A stretch of 64,000 nt of DNA from Bacteroidia bacterium (GTDB taxonomy: Bacteria; Bacteroidota; Bacteroidia; Bacteroidales; Prolixibacteraceae), in contig JANYKW010000022.1 in NCBI GenBank assembly GCA_025358025.1, forward strand, positions 37,341-101,340. The letters run 5' to 3'. The notes below the pieces were generated by a model that saw only the letters and a program-made list of their open reading frames with translations, did no database searches and was not told the DNA's origin. Positions 1-9,164 of this stretch are shown piece by piece (position 1 is the first letter of the stretch; each line of letters begins with the position of its first letter). The translations under genes and the position numbers were made by a program.

Positions 1-986
1 CAACAAAGGAGCTGGTGGCCTCGGTGCTCTCCAAAAAATACAATCTCGTTTATACAGAAGGAAATCTGAATAATCATATTGGTGTGCCGTTAACTTTGCT
101 TAGACTTAGGCCTGAAACAGAGATCGGTATCTTAGAGATGGGGGCCAATCACCCCGGTGAAATTGATGAATTATGCAGGATCGCTCTTCCGGACTACGGC
201 CTGATAACCAATGTAGGCAGAGCACATCTCGAAGGTTTTGGTTCGTTTGAAGGTGTCGTTCAAACAAAAACTGAGCTATACCGCTTTCTGGAAAAAACCA
301 ACGGGACTATTTTCATCAACAATGCAAATCCTTTCCTTACCGGGAATACCGGGAATGTAAAGAAAGTAAGTTATACAACTGCCAAAGAACTGGAGGGTCT
401 GGAGGGGGAGATCGTAAGTGCTGATCCGTACCTCTTTTTCAAGACCCTTTTCCCGAAAGGCTGGCTATATATTAAAACCCGGTTGGTCGGAAGCTATAAC
501 CTCGAAAATGCACTTGCCGCAGCAGCAATAGGCCAATATTTCGGAATTGATCCGACAGAGATATCCAATGCCATTGAAGCGTATCAACCCGACAACAACC
601 GATCACAATTGGTGGTATCCGATCGGAACCGGTTATTGTTGGATGCATATAATGCCAATCCTTCCAGCACCAGGGCCGCCCTTGAAAATTTCGCCGGACT
701 CATTGCGCCAAAAAAAGGGGTGATTCTGGGTGATATGCTTGAGCTGGGATCTGTCTCGCAGGAGGAACATCAGAAAATAGTTGATTATCTTTCTACGATG
801 AAACTTGATCAAGTATTTTTAATAGGTCCAAACTATTCGGAATGTAAGCTTCCGGAATATTTTCACTGCTTCAGACAGGCCGGTGATCTGATGAACTATA
901 TTGCGCAGGAACAGCCATCAGGATACCTGATATTGGTTAAGGGATCCAGAGGAATGAAGCTCGAAATCATTCGCCCCGTTTTGTAA
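1..986 (+). CDS. murF: MurF, UDP-MurNAc-tripeptide--D-Ala-D-Ala ligase (5' truncated by window edge)
   Basis: Cytoplasmic ATP-dependent Mur ligase that adds D-Ala-D-Ala to UDP-MurNAc-tripeptide, the last soluble step of the peptidoglycan precursor. The frame is open to the left edge: the first residues (TKELVASVLSKKYN) are what follows the Mur P-loop (GTNGKT), which must lie just outside. MurF-type motifs are visible: EMGANHPGEIDEL, NVGRAHLEGFGS, and in the C-terminal domain LLDAYNANPSSTRAAL and ILGDMLELG. About 327 residues are present, so roughly the first 100 are missing. A GTG at position 15 looks like a start but lies inside the conserved domain. Family assignment is secure. Confidence 0.96.
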   Translation, partial: TKELVASVLSKKYNLVYTEGNLNNHIGVPLTLLRLRPETEIGILEMGANHPGEIDELCRIALPDYGLITNVGRAHLEGFGSFEGVVQTKTELYRFLEKTNGTIFINNANPFLTGNTGNVKKVSYTTAKELEGLEGEIVSADPYLFFKTLFPKGWLYIKTRLVGSYNLENALAAAAIGQYFGIDPTEISNAIEAYQPDNNRSQLVVSDRNRLLLDAYNANPSSTRAALENFAGLIAPKKGVILGDMLELGSVSQEEHQKIVDYLSTMKLDQVFLIGPNYSECKLPEYFHCFRQAGDLMNYIAQEQPSGYLILVKGSRGMKLEIIRPVL

Positions 987-1098
987 ACCGTAAATATTTC
1001 GCTTCCCCCGCCCTGCCAGAATTCCAAATATACGAAGAGGCTTCCTTTTCCCGTTAAATGATTAATTTTGCAGGCAATATTGAACCAAAAGTTTGTCA

Positions 1099-2544
1099 AT
1101 GTCAGCACCTCTCAATTTAAAAGACCATCTTCATCATCCCACGTTCGCACTTATCGGCTCAATATCGGATACAGAGGGACTGGAAACCTATGTGATAGGT
1201 GGTTTTGTCAGAGATCTCCTGATGTATCGAAAAAAAGAACATTACGACATTGACATAGTCACTGTAGGCAGCGGTATTGCTCTTGCGAAGAAAGTTGCAG
1301 GTGCTATTAACCCAAAATTAAAGGTCACAGTCTACAAGAATTTCGGGACTGCCATGTTCCGTAACATGGATGTTGATTTTGAATTCGTAGGCACCCGGAA
1401 AGAATCATACCGATTGGATAGCCACAAACCTATCGTAGAAGGCGGTACATTGGAGGATGATCAGAACCGGAGAGATTTTACGATGAACACCCTGGCCATC
1501 TGCCTGAATAAAGGACGCTTCGGTGATGTCATCGATCCATTCGACGGGCTGGGGGATTTGGAGGGCAAACTGATCAGAACGCCTCTTAATCCGGATATTA
1601 CTTTTTCAGACGATCCGTTACGCATGATGCGAGCCATTCGCTTCGCATCTCAGCTCAACTTTAGAATTGAAAATGATACTTTTGCAGCCATAACCAAACA
1701 GGCTGACAGGATAAATATTCTTTCCAAAGAGCGGGTTACAGAAGAACTAAACAAAATTATCCTCTCCGACAAACCGTCCATAGGTTTTAAGTTGCTCGAG
1801 ACATGTGGCCTGTTGAAAATCATCCTCCCGGAGATTCAAAACTTGAAAGGCAGAGAGAGTGTCAATGGCATTTACCACAAGGATAATTTCTACCACACGC
1901 TCGAGGTCCTGGACCGTATCAGCCAAAATACAGACAATCTCTGGTTACGCTGGTCGGCACTCTTGCATGATGTTGCCAAGCCGGTTACCAAAAGATTTTC
2001 TCCTGCACTGGGGTGGACTTTTCACGCCCACAATTTTGTTGGAGAGAAGATGGTACCTAAACTGTTCAACCGGCTAAAACTGCCGCTTAACGAAAAGATG
2101 AAGTTTGTTCAGAAGTTGGTTCTGCTTCACATGCGCCCCATAGTCCTGTCTGAAGAGGAAGTCACAGACTCTGCCGTCAGGCGTTTACTATTTGATGCCG
2201 GAGATGATATTGAGGATCTGATGACCCTTTGCGAAGCTGACATTACCTCTAAAAACGAGGAGAAAGTGACACGTTTTTTAGCAAATTTTCAGTTGGTCCG
2301 TGAAAAACTGAAGGAAATAGAGGAGAAAGATGCCGTTCGTAATTTTCAACCTCCAGTTACAGGTGAACTGATCATGGAGATTTTTGGCCTTCAACCGTGC
2401 AAAGAGATTGGATTAATTAAGTCGGCAATTAAAGAGGCTATTCTGGATGGAGAAATCCATAATAACTACGAAGACGCATACCATTACATGATGGGAAAGG
2501 GAAAAGAGCTGGGACTTACTCCAGTAAAGAAGGATAATGGGTAA
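1099..2544 (+). CDS. cca: CCA-adding tRNA nucleotidyltransferase with HD domain
   Basis: Class II polymerase-beta-like nucleotidyltransferase that builds or repairs the CCA end of tRNA. The head domain carries IGGFVRDLL (about residue 32) and the metal-binding [17 protein letters not shown] and [13 protein letters not shown] are the other family motifs. An HD motif (LLHDVAKP, about residue 290) follows, as in bacterial Cca/PcnB-like enzymes of about 480 residues. A TTG lies six bases upstream, but the ATG at 1099 is the more natural start. The gene follows murF after about 110 bp containing TAATTTTG at 1063-1070, a good Bacteroidota -7 box. Members of this superfamily can be CCA-adding, A-adding or poly(A) polymerases; CCA addition is inferred from there being no second copy in view. 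Confidence 0.92.
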   Translation: MSAPLNLKDHLHHPTFALIGSISDTEGLETYVIGGFVRDLLMYRKKEHYDIDIVTVGSGIALAKKVAGAINPKLKVTVYKNFGTAMFRNMDVDFEFVGTRKESYRLDSHKPIVEGGTLEDDQNRRDFTMNTLAICLNKGRFGDVIDPFDGLGDLEGKLIRTPLNPDITFSDDPLRMMRAIRFASQLNFRIENDTFAAITKQADRINILSKERVTEELNKIILSDKPSIGFKLLETCGLLKIILPEIQNLKGRESVNGIYHKDNFYHTLEVLDRISQNTDNLWLRWSALLHDVAKPVTKRFSPALGWTFHAHNFVGEKMVPKLFNRLKLPLNEKMKFVQKLVLLHMRPIVLSEEEVTDSAVRRLLFDAGDDIEDLMTLCEADITSKNEEKVTRFLANFQLVREKLKEIEEKDAVRNFQPPVTGELIMEIFGLQPCKEIGLIKSAIKEAILDGEIHNNYEDAYHYMMGKGKELGLTPVKKDNG

Positions 2545-2578
2545 AGGATAAAGGGTAAAGGGTAAAGGAAAATGTTCT

Positions 2579-3031
2579 TCATCTTATGAGCACAATGGCC
2601 AAGGTCTGCGATGCTTCGTTGCCGGATGTATCCAGGCAAGTGATTGTCAGATCATAATTTCCTGTGGTTGTTTGGTTTCCGGTAACGGTTAAGGGAACTG
2701 TGATTTCGTTGTGACTGACATTAAGAGATTTTTTACCGGCAGCGATAGTCCATGTATTTGAAAAAGCCCAGTCTGAAGTCACTATACCTTTCAGACTCTT
2801 CGCGATAACAACCTTGTAGGATTTCAATTCAATATTATCACTTAGATCCATTTGAAGATGCAGGGAGGTTCCCAATCCAAAAATTTTGCCGGCGACAGGA
2901 TCAACCAAACTGATGGTTGGGACTGTTTTATCGGCTGCAGGTGCTGGGGGTTCAGATGAACTGTTCTTCTTGCATGATACGCCGATAATTAGAAGGATTA
3001 TTGGGAAAAACAATTTGATGAAATTCTTCAT
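2579..3031 (-). CDS. Small lipoprotein, DUF4625-like
   Basis: A 150-residue predicted lipoprotein. After MKNFIKLFF comes a hydrophobic stretch ending in the lipobox IIGVSC, so the cysteine near residue 20 should be lipidated. A short Ser/Pro/Ala linker leads to a beta-rich domain with TISLVDPVAGKIFGLG and a closing NYDLTITCLDTSGNEA, typical of the Ig-like DUF4625 family in Bacteroidota. A longer reading frame begins 15 codons upstream, but the ATG at 3031 puts the signal peptide at the N terminus. It lies downstream of the permease on the same strand, about 70 bp away. Function is unknown; binding to a surface ligand is only a guess. Confidence 0.75.
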   Translation of the reverse strand: MKNFIKLFFPIILLIIGVSCKKNSSSEPPAPAADKTVPTISLVDPVAGKIFGLGTSLHLQMDLSDNIELKSYKVVIAKSLKGIVTSDWAFSNTWTIAAGKKSLNVSHNEITVPLTVTGNQTTTGNYDLTITCLDTSGNEASQTLAIVLIR

Positions 3032-3100
3032 TTGTTCAGATTTATTATATTGACTCTGCAAAAAGGTCATCTTCAATGGTGGGAAGCATTTACATAAACA

Positions 3101-4573
3101 TTATAAATTTGCTTCCCTTTTGGATTGATTTAGAAATATTTTGCTCCTTTTTTTTCCATATAAAAAGTAGATCATCATGCCGATTGCCATCCAGATTATC
3201 AGACGCATCCAGGTATCCAGCGGCAATGATGCCATTTGGGCCAGACAAATGAGCATTCCCAATATTGGAAAAAGCGGAACAAATGGAGTACGAAATGGTC
3301 GGATAGCATCGGGATCTGTTTTGCGCAGAATAATTATTCCGGCACACACGATAACGAAGGCAAGCAGCGTTCCAATCGACACCAGCTCTCCGAGAACTGC
3401 AATCGGAAATAATCCGGCGATCAAGGCTGCAACGGCCCCTGTTATAATCGTTGTGATGTAAGGCGTTTTGTATTTTTTATGTACTACCGTGAAAGCTTGA
3501 GGCAAAAGTCCGTCTTTGGCCATGGTGTAGAAAATGCGCGGTTGAGCCATTAACATCACTAATACAACAGAACTAAGTCCAGCCAGAGCTCCAATTTTGA
3601 TAAAGGGACGTAACCATACCAAAGAATCCCCGGCACGATCTATAGCCAAAGCAATGGGAGCAGACACATTCAGCTCCTTGTAATTCACAATTCCGGTCAG
3701 AACAGCAGCTACAGCAACATATAAGACGGTACAAATCACGAGCGACCATAGAATTCCTATGGGCATATCGCGGGCAGGATTTTTGGTTTCCTGGGCGGCA
3801 GTGGAAAGTGCATCAAAACCAATATAGGCAAAGAAGATAACTCCGGCGCCAGTGAATATACCAGATATACCGAAAGCGCCAAATTTCCCTGTATTTTCAG
3901 GGATAAAAGGAGTCCAGTTATCTACATTAATATACGACAAACCAAAGCCGATAAAAAGTAGGATAACAACCAGCTTAATAATCACGATCACATTATTAAA
4001 TCTGCTGGATTCACGGATACCGACCACCAGAAGGACTGTAATAAGAATCACAAGTGCCACTGCAGGAAAATTGAGAATGCTTCCTGTACTTTCCCATCCT
4101 ACACCGGGGATGTGGTTGAAAGGTGCAGAACATAGCGCCTGGGGAATGATTATATTGAAATCTTTCAGGAAACTAACAAAATATCCAGACCATCCAACTG
4201 CCACCGTAGAGGAGGCAAACAGGTATTCAAGAATCAAATCCCAGCCAATGATCCAGGCTAAAAATTCACCCAAGGTAGCATATGCATAAGTGTAAGCACT
4301 GCCGGCAATGGGTATCATCGACGCAAATTCAGCATAACACAACCCTGCAAAAACACATCCAAGGGCGGAAAATATAAAGGAAAGCATGATTGAAGGACCT
4401 GCATAATTAGCTGCTGCTGTGCCGGTTAAAACAAATATTCCTGTTCCGATTATTGCTCCGATACCCAGTGTGATCAGATTCTTTGCAGTAAGGGCACGAT
4501 TAAACTTGTGCTCATCTGTCCTTGCCTCTGCCAACAGAATGGTGACCGATTTTCTTCTAAATAATTGATTCAT
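3101..4573 (-). CDS. APC-family amino acid permease
   Basis: Inner-membrane transporter of 490 residues with about 12 hydrophobic segments, the usual size for the APC superfamily. The first membrane helix carries the diagnostic GIGAIIGTGIFVLTG, which contacts the substrate backbone in this family. AYTYAYATLGEFLAWIIGWDL and IGFDALSTAAQETKNPARDM match the cationic amino acid transporter (YfnA/CAT-like) branch. Substrate specificity cannot be read from sequence; a basic or broad-range amino acid is likely by family. No amino-acid metabolism gene is adjacent. A candidate -7 box on the minus strand (4699-4706) would give a leader of about 120 nt. Confidence 0.9.
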   Translation of the reverse strand: MNQLFRRKSVTILLAEARTDEHKFNRALTAKNLITLGIGAIIGTGIFVLTGTAAANYAGPSIMLSFIFSALGCVFAGLCYAEFASMIPIAGSAYTYAYATLGEFLAWIIGWDLILEYLFASSTVAVGWSGYFVSFLKDFNIIIPQALCSAPFNHIPGVGWESTGSILNFPAVALVILITVLLVVGIRESSRFNNVIVIIKLVVILLFIGFGLSYINVDNWTPFIPENTGKFGAFGISGIFTGAGVIFFAYIGFDALSTAAQETKNPARDMPIGILWSLVICTVLYVAVAAVLTGIVNYKELNVSAPIALAIDRAGDSLVWLRPFIKIGALAGLSSVVLVMLMAQPRIFYTMAKDGLLPQAFTVVHKKYKTPYITTIITGAVAALIAGLFPIAVLGELVSIGTLLAFVIVCAGIIILRKTDPDAIRPFRTPFVPLFPILGMLICLAQMASLPLDTWMRLIIWMAIGMMIYFLYGKKRSKIFLNQSKREANL

Positions 4574-4698
4574 TAGCTAATAAGAAGTTTATTAATCCTG
4601 CGTATGCCGGATGCTCATTAAATATATTTTTAAATCGAAGGCCTTGAATATTTATATTTTATCGTCTTTAGATGTAAATAAAAATAACCTACTACCCA

Positions 4699-4706
4699 CA
4701 AAGATA
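4699..4706 (-). promoter_or_regulatory. Candidate -7 box for the APC permease gene
   Basis: On the minus strand this reads TATCTTTG, a perfect match to the Bacteroidota -7 consensus TAnnTTTG. No good TTTG is seen 19-21 bp upstream. It would start an mRNA with a leader of about 120 nt before the permease ATG. Confidence 0.4.
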
Positions 4707-4763
4707 AAAAAATATGGGTTGGTGGTGAGTTGACTAATCCATTTTCAAAATATTATTGACTTT

Positions 4764-4797
4764 AAAAAAAATCCCGGAGATTGCAGTTGTTCCCGGG
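4764..4797 (-). terminator. Intrinsic terminator downstream of the SdpI-like gene
   Basis: Read on the minus strand, CCCGG (extended ACCCGGGA) pairs with CCGGG across a loop of about 15 nt, followed directly by a run of eight T. It lies about 190 bp past the stop of the SdpI-like gene and before the permease, so it would separate the two transcripts. Confidence 0.6.
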
Positions 4798-4988
4798 TAA
4801 ATTCGACTGTGGTTGTCTTGTAGTTTTCTTTTTTTCCGATCATTTGATATGATTTTATCCACCACCTGGCGGATGGAACAGCCTGGATTAGTTCTCAATG
4901 AATACTATAATCGACTACAAAAATAAATACGTGCAACATAATATTTGCGCAAGTTAACAACCAGACTCTTCAGAATTCAAATTAATTG

Positions 4989-5630
4989 CTACTTTTTATC
5001 TCCTGCATTTTGGTAGATTACATACGAATAAACTACCGGAACCACTACCAGAATAACAAGAAGAGGCAAAAATATCCATTCCGGTTTGTCTACTACAAAA
5101 TAGAGGGCTATCCCTCCCAGACTGCTCCAAAACCAAAGTTTGCCAGCCATCTTGTGGGTTCGGATCCATACTTCATCACTGTTAAGTGTCCAGGGCACTT
5201 TGATTCCGACAAAATAGTTGGGTCTGAAATTTCCCATGTAATTGCCTATCAGCATCAAGAGTAAAAAGATAGTCAATGGAATAACCTTGTGAATGGAATT
5301 TGAATTATTGACAACTCCCCAGATAACAACTGAATTAATCAGTCCGATGAAAATGGCCATGATAAGCCGAAGCTTGAAATAACTCCCTTCGAAAATTGCA
5401 TAATTGGCTTTGCGGGGATCAATTTTGGGTAGTACCAGCATTAAGAAATAGAGTCCGACCGGCATCCAAACATAGACATATCTAGATCCATATCCGTTGG
5501 GCTGACCCTGTGCATCAAAATGTATGGGCATAGACTCAGGAAGTACATTCCAGTTGACAAAAAGGTAGAGGACCGGCAACAGGGTACATAAAATCAGTAC
5601 CAGTTCCTGAAATAGTTTTTCGCGTTTCAT
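4989..5630 (-). CDS. SdpI-like integral membrane protein (DUF1648/SdpI family)
   Basis: Inner-membrane protein of 213 residues with about six hydrophobic segments. The N-terminal part has the DUF1648 signature around LPESMPIHFDAQGQPNGYGS. The middle carries the SdpI motif: NYMGNFRPNYFVGIK and PWTLNSDEVWIRTHKMAGKL. In Bacillus, SdpI gives immunity to the SDP killing factor and also sequesters the repressor SdpR at the membrane. Here an ArsR/SdpR-like gene is two genes upstream on the same strand, which supports a repressor-membrane partner pair. No toxin genes (sdpABC) are seen, so the ligand or stress sensed is unknown. Confidence 0.85.
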   Translation of the reverse strand: MKREKLFQELVLILCTLLPVLYLFVNWNVLPESMPIHFDAQGQPNGYGSRYVYVWMPVGLYFLMLVLPKIDPRKANYAIFEGSYFKLRLIMAIFIGLINSVVIWGVVNNSNSIHKVIPLTIFLLLMLIGNYMGNFRPNYFVGIKVPWTLNSDEVWIRTHKMAGKLWFWSSLGGIALYFVVDKPEWIFLPLLVILVVVPVVYSYVIYQNAGDKK

Positions 5631-5729
5631 CTGTTAATAATTTGTTTTTTAATGGTCAGATGGAATTCTCCAACTGGCGGATCATATCGGTTGGTCCCGA
5701 CATGTCGGGAGCGCAATTTCCTTGTAAGA

Positions 5730-6995
5730 TTAGATTTTTGATATAAAAACTGTAATGATTTTTACAAATCCGTCCGCAAGTGGCAAGGCAGGGTTGCTGT
5801 AGGTTGCAATATTGGCCAGTTTGTCTCCTTCAACAGTTCTGAATATATGATTCATTTTATCGATCAGACTCATTTGAGATTTAGGGTTTGCTTTTAATAA
5901 TCTGGATGCATCTTCTGTAGTAACCTGAATATCATTGGTTCCTTGTATCAATAAAACCGGAATGGTAAGTTTGGCAAGTTCTAATTGGGGATCGTACCTA
6001 AACCAGGAGATCATGTATGATTGCACACTCGGTCTGAAAAGCGCAAGCAGCATGGGATTCACACTTTCCACTTTTTTCCCTTTGCTTAAACTGTCCAGAA
6101 TGGAATAGGATATATCCTGCATCTCTTTGGGGAGATTTCCAAGTTGCTTTTTGATGATTTTATCAGCCGACTGACCAGCTCCGGCAATGGAAATAAATTG
6201 ATCGGCCAAAGATGCAGCCATCATGCCAATCAATGAACCCTCACTGTGGCCTATTACAATAACTTTCGAGAATCGTTTGTCCTGCTTCAATAATTGGACC
6301 CACTCCTTTGCATCATTCACGTAGTCATCAAACCTAAGTTCAGCCTCACTTTTCATTGCTGCCCGACTTTCTCCAATTCCTCTTTTGTCATAGCGCACAG
6401 AGGCAATTCCATTTTCAGCAAGTTCAAAGGCCAGCTTTTTATAGGCATCACATTTCATCATGGAACTATTGCAATCCCGGTCGGTGGGACCGGAACCGGC
6501 AATAATTAACGTTACCGGAATTTTAGAAAATGTTTTCGGCGTGGTCAACGTACCAAAAATCTGACCACTGCCGGTATGTAAAACTATTGGAGTTTCCTTA
6601 AAAACAGCATTCACGGTATCCTCGCGTTTCAACGGCTCCAACTTTTCATTTCCTGCCTGCGATAAATTCATAGGAAATTCCATCCCATTTTGTTTCATGA
6701 AACCTTCGATTATTTTCCCTTTCAACTCGCCTGTGTATTCGAACTTCAGGTTGGTGATCTCAAGTTTCAGTTTCGACTTCCCGAAGATGGTTGAGGTTAC
6801 CGGAATGCCTTTAGCTCCCTGATCCGGACTGTCCATGGTTGAACTGTAGCCATTTCCCGTTTTTGTGATGTTAAAGACAATCCTTAACTGCATACCCTGC
6901 ACCTTTAATACTCCATTCCACTGTCCTGAAATATCCTGCCCATATGTACCGATCACCGTCACCAGGATTACAAAAATTGCTGCAATTCTTTTCAT
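5730..6995 (-). CDS. Secreted alpha/beta hydrolase with N-terminal lipocalin-like domain
   Basis: A 421-residue protein with a signal peptide (cleavage likely after GTYGQ, about residue 20). Residues 20-120 form a beta-rich domain common in Bacteroidota hydrolases (SGQWNGVLKV). Residues 135-421 are an alpha/beta hydrolase: oxyanion region IIAGSGPTDRDCNSSM, nucleophile elbow GHSEGS with Ser251, acid region LLIQGTNDIQVT, and a C-terminal histidine in KMNHIFRTV. The fold suggests a periplasmic esterase or peptidase; the substrate is unknown. It sits between the ArsR/SdpR-like repressor (112 bp upstream) and the SdpI-like gene (about 100 bp downstream), all on the minus strand, so it may be under the same control. 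Confidence 0.85.
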   Translation of the reverse strand: MKRIAAIFVILVTVIGTYGQDISGQWNGVLKVQGMQLRIVFNITKTGNGYSSTMDSPDQGAKGIPVTSTIFGKSKLKLEITNLKFEYTGELKGKIIEGFMKQNGMEFPMNLSQAGNEKLEPLKREDTVNAVFKETPIVLHTGSGQIFGTLTTPKTFSKIPVTLIIAGSGPTDRDCNSSMMKCDAYKKLAFELAENGIASVRYDKRGIGESRAAMKSEAELRFDDYVNDAKEWVQLLKQDKRFSKVIVIGHSEGSLIGMMAASLADQFISIAGAGQSADKIIKKQLGNLPKEMQDISYSILDSLSKGKKVESVNPMLLALFRPSVQSYMISWFRYDPQLELAKLTIPVLLIQGTNDIQVTTEDASRLLKANPKSQMSLIDKMNHIFRTVEGDKLANIATYSNPALPLADGFVKIITVFISKI

Positions 6996-7106
6996 TGTTT
7001 GATAAATTTATTTTTAAATATTTTCTTACACTCCCTTAACTTATACCTTTATAATCAATAACTTAAAAATACTTACTGTACATTAGTTCACTTTAGTCAC
7101 TTTGGA

Positions 7107-7361
7107 TCACTTCTTAAACTGCATCAGCCACATCACCACCCCATCAAATACAGTTGTATTGATAGCGTATTTGATGTATTGACCTTTCCGGATACTAACC
7201 ACCAGACCAGCTTGCTTCAGCAAGTCGAGATGGTGGGAAATGCTTGGTTTGGTCATGCTGAACCTGTCGGCAATCTCTCCGGCTGTCATATCTCCCTTGT
7301 TGAGCAATTCCAGTATCTCACGACGTGTGGAATCATTCAATGCTTTGAAGAAAATGTTCAT
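7107..7361 (-). CDS. ArsR/SdpR-family winged-helix repressor
   Basis: An 84-residue winged-helix DNA-binding protein. The N terminus FFKALNDSTRREILELL and the recognition region AGEIADRFSMTKPSISHHLDLLKQAG are typical of the ArsR superfamily, nearest to autorepressor SdpR. There are no cysteine pairs for metal binding, which argues against a metal sensor. A longer frame starts at 7382, but those codons overlap the inverted repeat at 7371-7394, so ATG 7361 is preferred. The gene is first in a minus-strand cassette with a secreted hydrolase and an SdpI-like membrane protein. By analogy with Bacillus it probably represses itself and is titrated by the SdpI-like protein. Confidence 0.85.
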   Translation of the reverse strand: MNIFFKALNDSTRREILELLNKGDMTAGEIADRFSMTKPSISHHLDLLKQAGLVVSIRKGQYIKYAINTTVFDGVVMWLMQFKK

Positions 7362-7370
7362 GATCAATAG

Positions 7371-7394
7371 ATATTTAGACAAATATCTAAATAT
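7371..7394. promoter_or_regulatory. Inverted repeat, likely operator of the ArsR/SdpR-like gene
   Basis: Perfect 9-bp arms ATATTTAGA and TCTAAATAT with a 6-bp spacer lie 10-33 bp upstream of the preferred ATG. ArsR-family dimers bind such AT-rich dyads, so autorepression is likely. The site is seen; the binding is inferred. Confidence 0.6.
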
Positions 7395-7505
7395 TATTTC
7401 AGATATGCAAATATTTTGTTAAAAGAGATTGAAGGTTTTAACCGTTTTAAAAGTCTGAAGGGTTCTCCACATTCAACTAAATAAACATTTAAAACAATAT
7501 CTGCA

Positions 7506-8780
7506 TTAGTTTATCATGCGGCACCCCATGTATGGCACGAGCACATCCGGCACGCGTATTCCCTCCGGAGTCTGGTAGTTTTCCAGGATAGAGGCAACGA
7601 TACGTGGTAATGCCAATGCACTGCCATTCAGGGTATGGGCCAGCTGCGGTTTCTTGTTACCCTCTTCGCGGTAGCGCAGTTTCAAACGATTGGCCTGAAA
7701 AGACTCAAAATTGGAGACAGATGATACCTCAAGCCAGCGCTCCTGTCCTGCCGACCAAACCTCAAAGTCGTAAGTAAGGGCTGAGGTAAAGCCCATATCC
7801 CCACCACAAAGCCGTAGAATACGGTAGGGCAAACCCAATTTCTCTACCAGCGACTGTACATAGCCGACCATCTGATCCAATGATTCGTATGACTTATCAG
7901 GATGTGCAATCTGGACAATCTCAACTTTATCGAACTGGTGCAGGCGGTTTAATCCGCGCACATCCTTCCCGTAAGATCCAGCCTCCCGGCGGAAACAGGC
8001 GGAGTAGGCAGTGGTCTTGATCGGCAGATCTTTTGCTTCGACGATGACATCCCTGAAAATATTGGTTACCGGAACTTCTGCTGTAGGAATCAGGTAAAGA
8101 CCATCTACCGGACAGTGGTACATTTGACCCTCTTTGTCGGGCAGCTGACCGGTACCGAAACCGGATGCCTCATTCACTACATATGGGGGCTGAACCTCGA
8201 GATAACCTGCTTCCCTGCCCTGGTCGAGGAAGAAATTGATCAGGGCTCGCTGAATCCGGGCACCAAATCCCTTGTATACAGGGAATCCTGCTCCGGTAAT
8301 CTTCACTCCCAGTTCAAAATCTATCAGGTTGTACTGCGCTGCCAGCTCCCAGTGGGGTTTGAATCCTTCAGGCAATTGCGGTATTGTTCCGCCTGTTGCA
8401 ACCACAACGTTATCCTCAGGAGTTCTTCCAACAGGTACAAGGGGTGATGGAAGGTTGGGCATCAATACCTGCAAGTCCGCTATCTGGGCATCAATCGTTT
8501 CAAAATCTTCATCGTGCTGACGAATTAAATCTTTCAGGACGACCGTTCTCTCTTTGGCTTTATTGGCTTCGTCCATTTTTCCCTCTTTGAAAAGAAGGCC
8601 AATCTCCTTCGACAACTGGTTCATTTCTGCTTTGCAGCCATCGCTTTCGATTTGGTATTCATTGCGCTTCTGATAGAGTGCCAATACTTGCTGAACAATC
8701 TTACGGGCATCAAAATGTTTGACTGCCAACCTCCCGATCACCAACTCTGGATTCTCCTGAATAAATTTTAAGCTTAACAT
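7506..8780 (-). CDS. serS: Seryl-tRNA synthetase
   Basis: Class II aminoacyl-tRNA synthetase of 424 residues that charges tRNA-Ser. Residues about 30-105 form the long antiparallel coiled-coil that grips the tRNA variable arm. The catalytic core has motif 2 (CFRREAGSYGKDVRGLNRLH) and motif 3 (NGSALALPRIVASILENYQ). The frame extends 11 codons upstream, but MLSLKFIQENPELV at 8780 is the family's standard N terminus. It follows rpmA on the same strand but is separated from it by a strong terminator, so it needs its own promoter. Confidence 0.97.
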   Translation of the reverse strand: MLSLKFIQENPELVIGRLAVKHFDARKIVQQVLALYQKRNEYQIESDGCKAEMNQLSKEIGLLFKEGKMDEANKAKERTVVLKDLIRQHDEDFETIDAQIADLQVLMPNLPSPLVPVGRTPEDNVVVATGGTIPQLPEGFKPHWELAAQYNLIDFELGVKITGAGFPVYKGFGARIQRALINFFLDQGREAGYLEVQPPYVVNEASGFGTGQLPDKEGQMYHCPVDGLYLIPTAEVPVTNIFRDVIVEAKDLPIKTTAYSACFRREAGSYGKDVRGLNRLHQFDKVEIVQIAHPDKSYESLDQMVGYVQSLVEKLGLPYRILRLCGGDMGFTSALTYDFEVWSAGQERWLEVSSVSNFESFQANRLKLRYREEGNKKPQLAHTLNGSALALPRIVASILENYQTPEGIRVPDVLVPYMGCRMIN

Positions 8781-8811
8781 GATTTTCAATTTAATAACCC
8801 AAAGGTACAAC

Positions 8812-8854
8812 AAAAAAAACTCCTGATTTATTGCAAATGCAATAAATCAGGAGT
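8812..8854 (-). terminator. Intrinsic terminator of rplU-rpmA
   Basis: Perfect 17-bp arms (8819-8835 and 8838-8854, CTCCTGATTTATTGCA type) with a 2-nt gap, followed on the minus strand by a run of T. It lies 24 bp past the rpmA stop and upstream of serS. It is the clearest rho-independent terminator in the window. Confidence 0.85.
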
Positions 8855-8877
8855 AAATTTCTTTGAGTTATGAGGAG

Positions 8878-9144
8878 TTACTCTACTACCTTCAATGGCT
8901 CAACACTGACAAATGATTTGGCGTTGGTCTTCTTTTTGAAAGCTACGGTTCCATCGATCAATGCAAAAAGTGTATGATCTTTGCCAATCCCTACATTTGC
9001 TCCTGGATTATGAACAGTTCCACGCTGGCGAACCAGGATGTTTCCGGCTTTGGCAGCTTGTCCGCCAAAAATTTTCACGCCAAGACGTTTGCTTTCTGAT
9101 TCGCGGCCGTTCTTCGAACTACCCGCCCCTTTTTTATGTGCCAT
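8878..9144 (-). CDS. rpmA: 50S ribosomal protein L27
   Basis: An 88-residue ribosomal protein that sits near the peptidyl-transferase centre. The N terminus [20 protein letters not shown] is the family hallmark and needs no Firmicutes-type N-terminal cleavage. [20 protein letters not shown] is the second conserved block. It is co-transcribed with rplU 20 bp upstream, the nearly universal L21-L27 order. Confidence 0.98.
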   Translation of the reverse strand: MAHKKGAGSSKNGRESESKRLGVKIFGGQAAKAGNILVRQRGTVHNPGANVGIGKDHTLFALIDGTVAFKKKTNAKSFVSVEPLKVVE

Positions 9145-9164
9145 GGTAAATTGTTTTTAGAGGG

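Larger units (their letters stand above)
4574..4988. other. Intergenic region of 415 bp between permease and SdpI-like gene
   Basis: No gene is supported here. It holds, on the minus strand, a hairpin with T-tract (4764-4797) and a TATCTTTG -7 box (4699-4706). It also holds an imperfect copy of the CCGCCAGCTGGCGG-type palindrome near 4859-4876. The rest is AT-rich sequence without other recognisable structure. Confidence 0.6.

Noticed and set aside
5700..5715. CCCGACATGTCGGG palindrome as a terminator
   Set aside because: No T-tract and close behind the hydrolase stop; more likely an isolated palindrome, role unknown.
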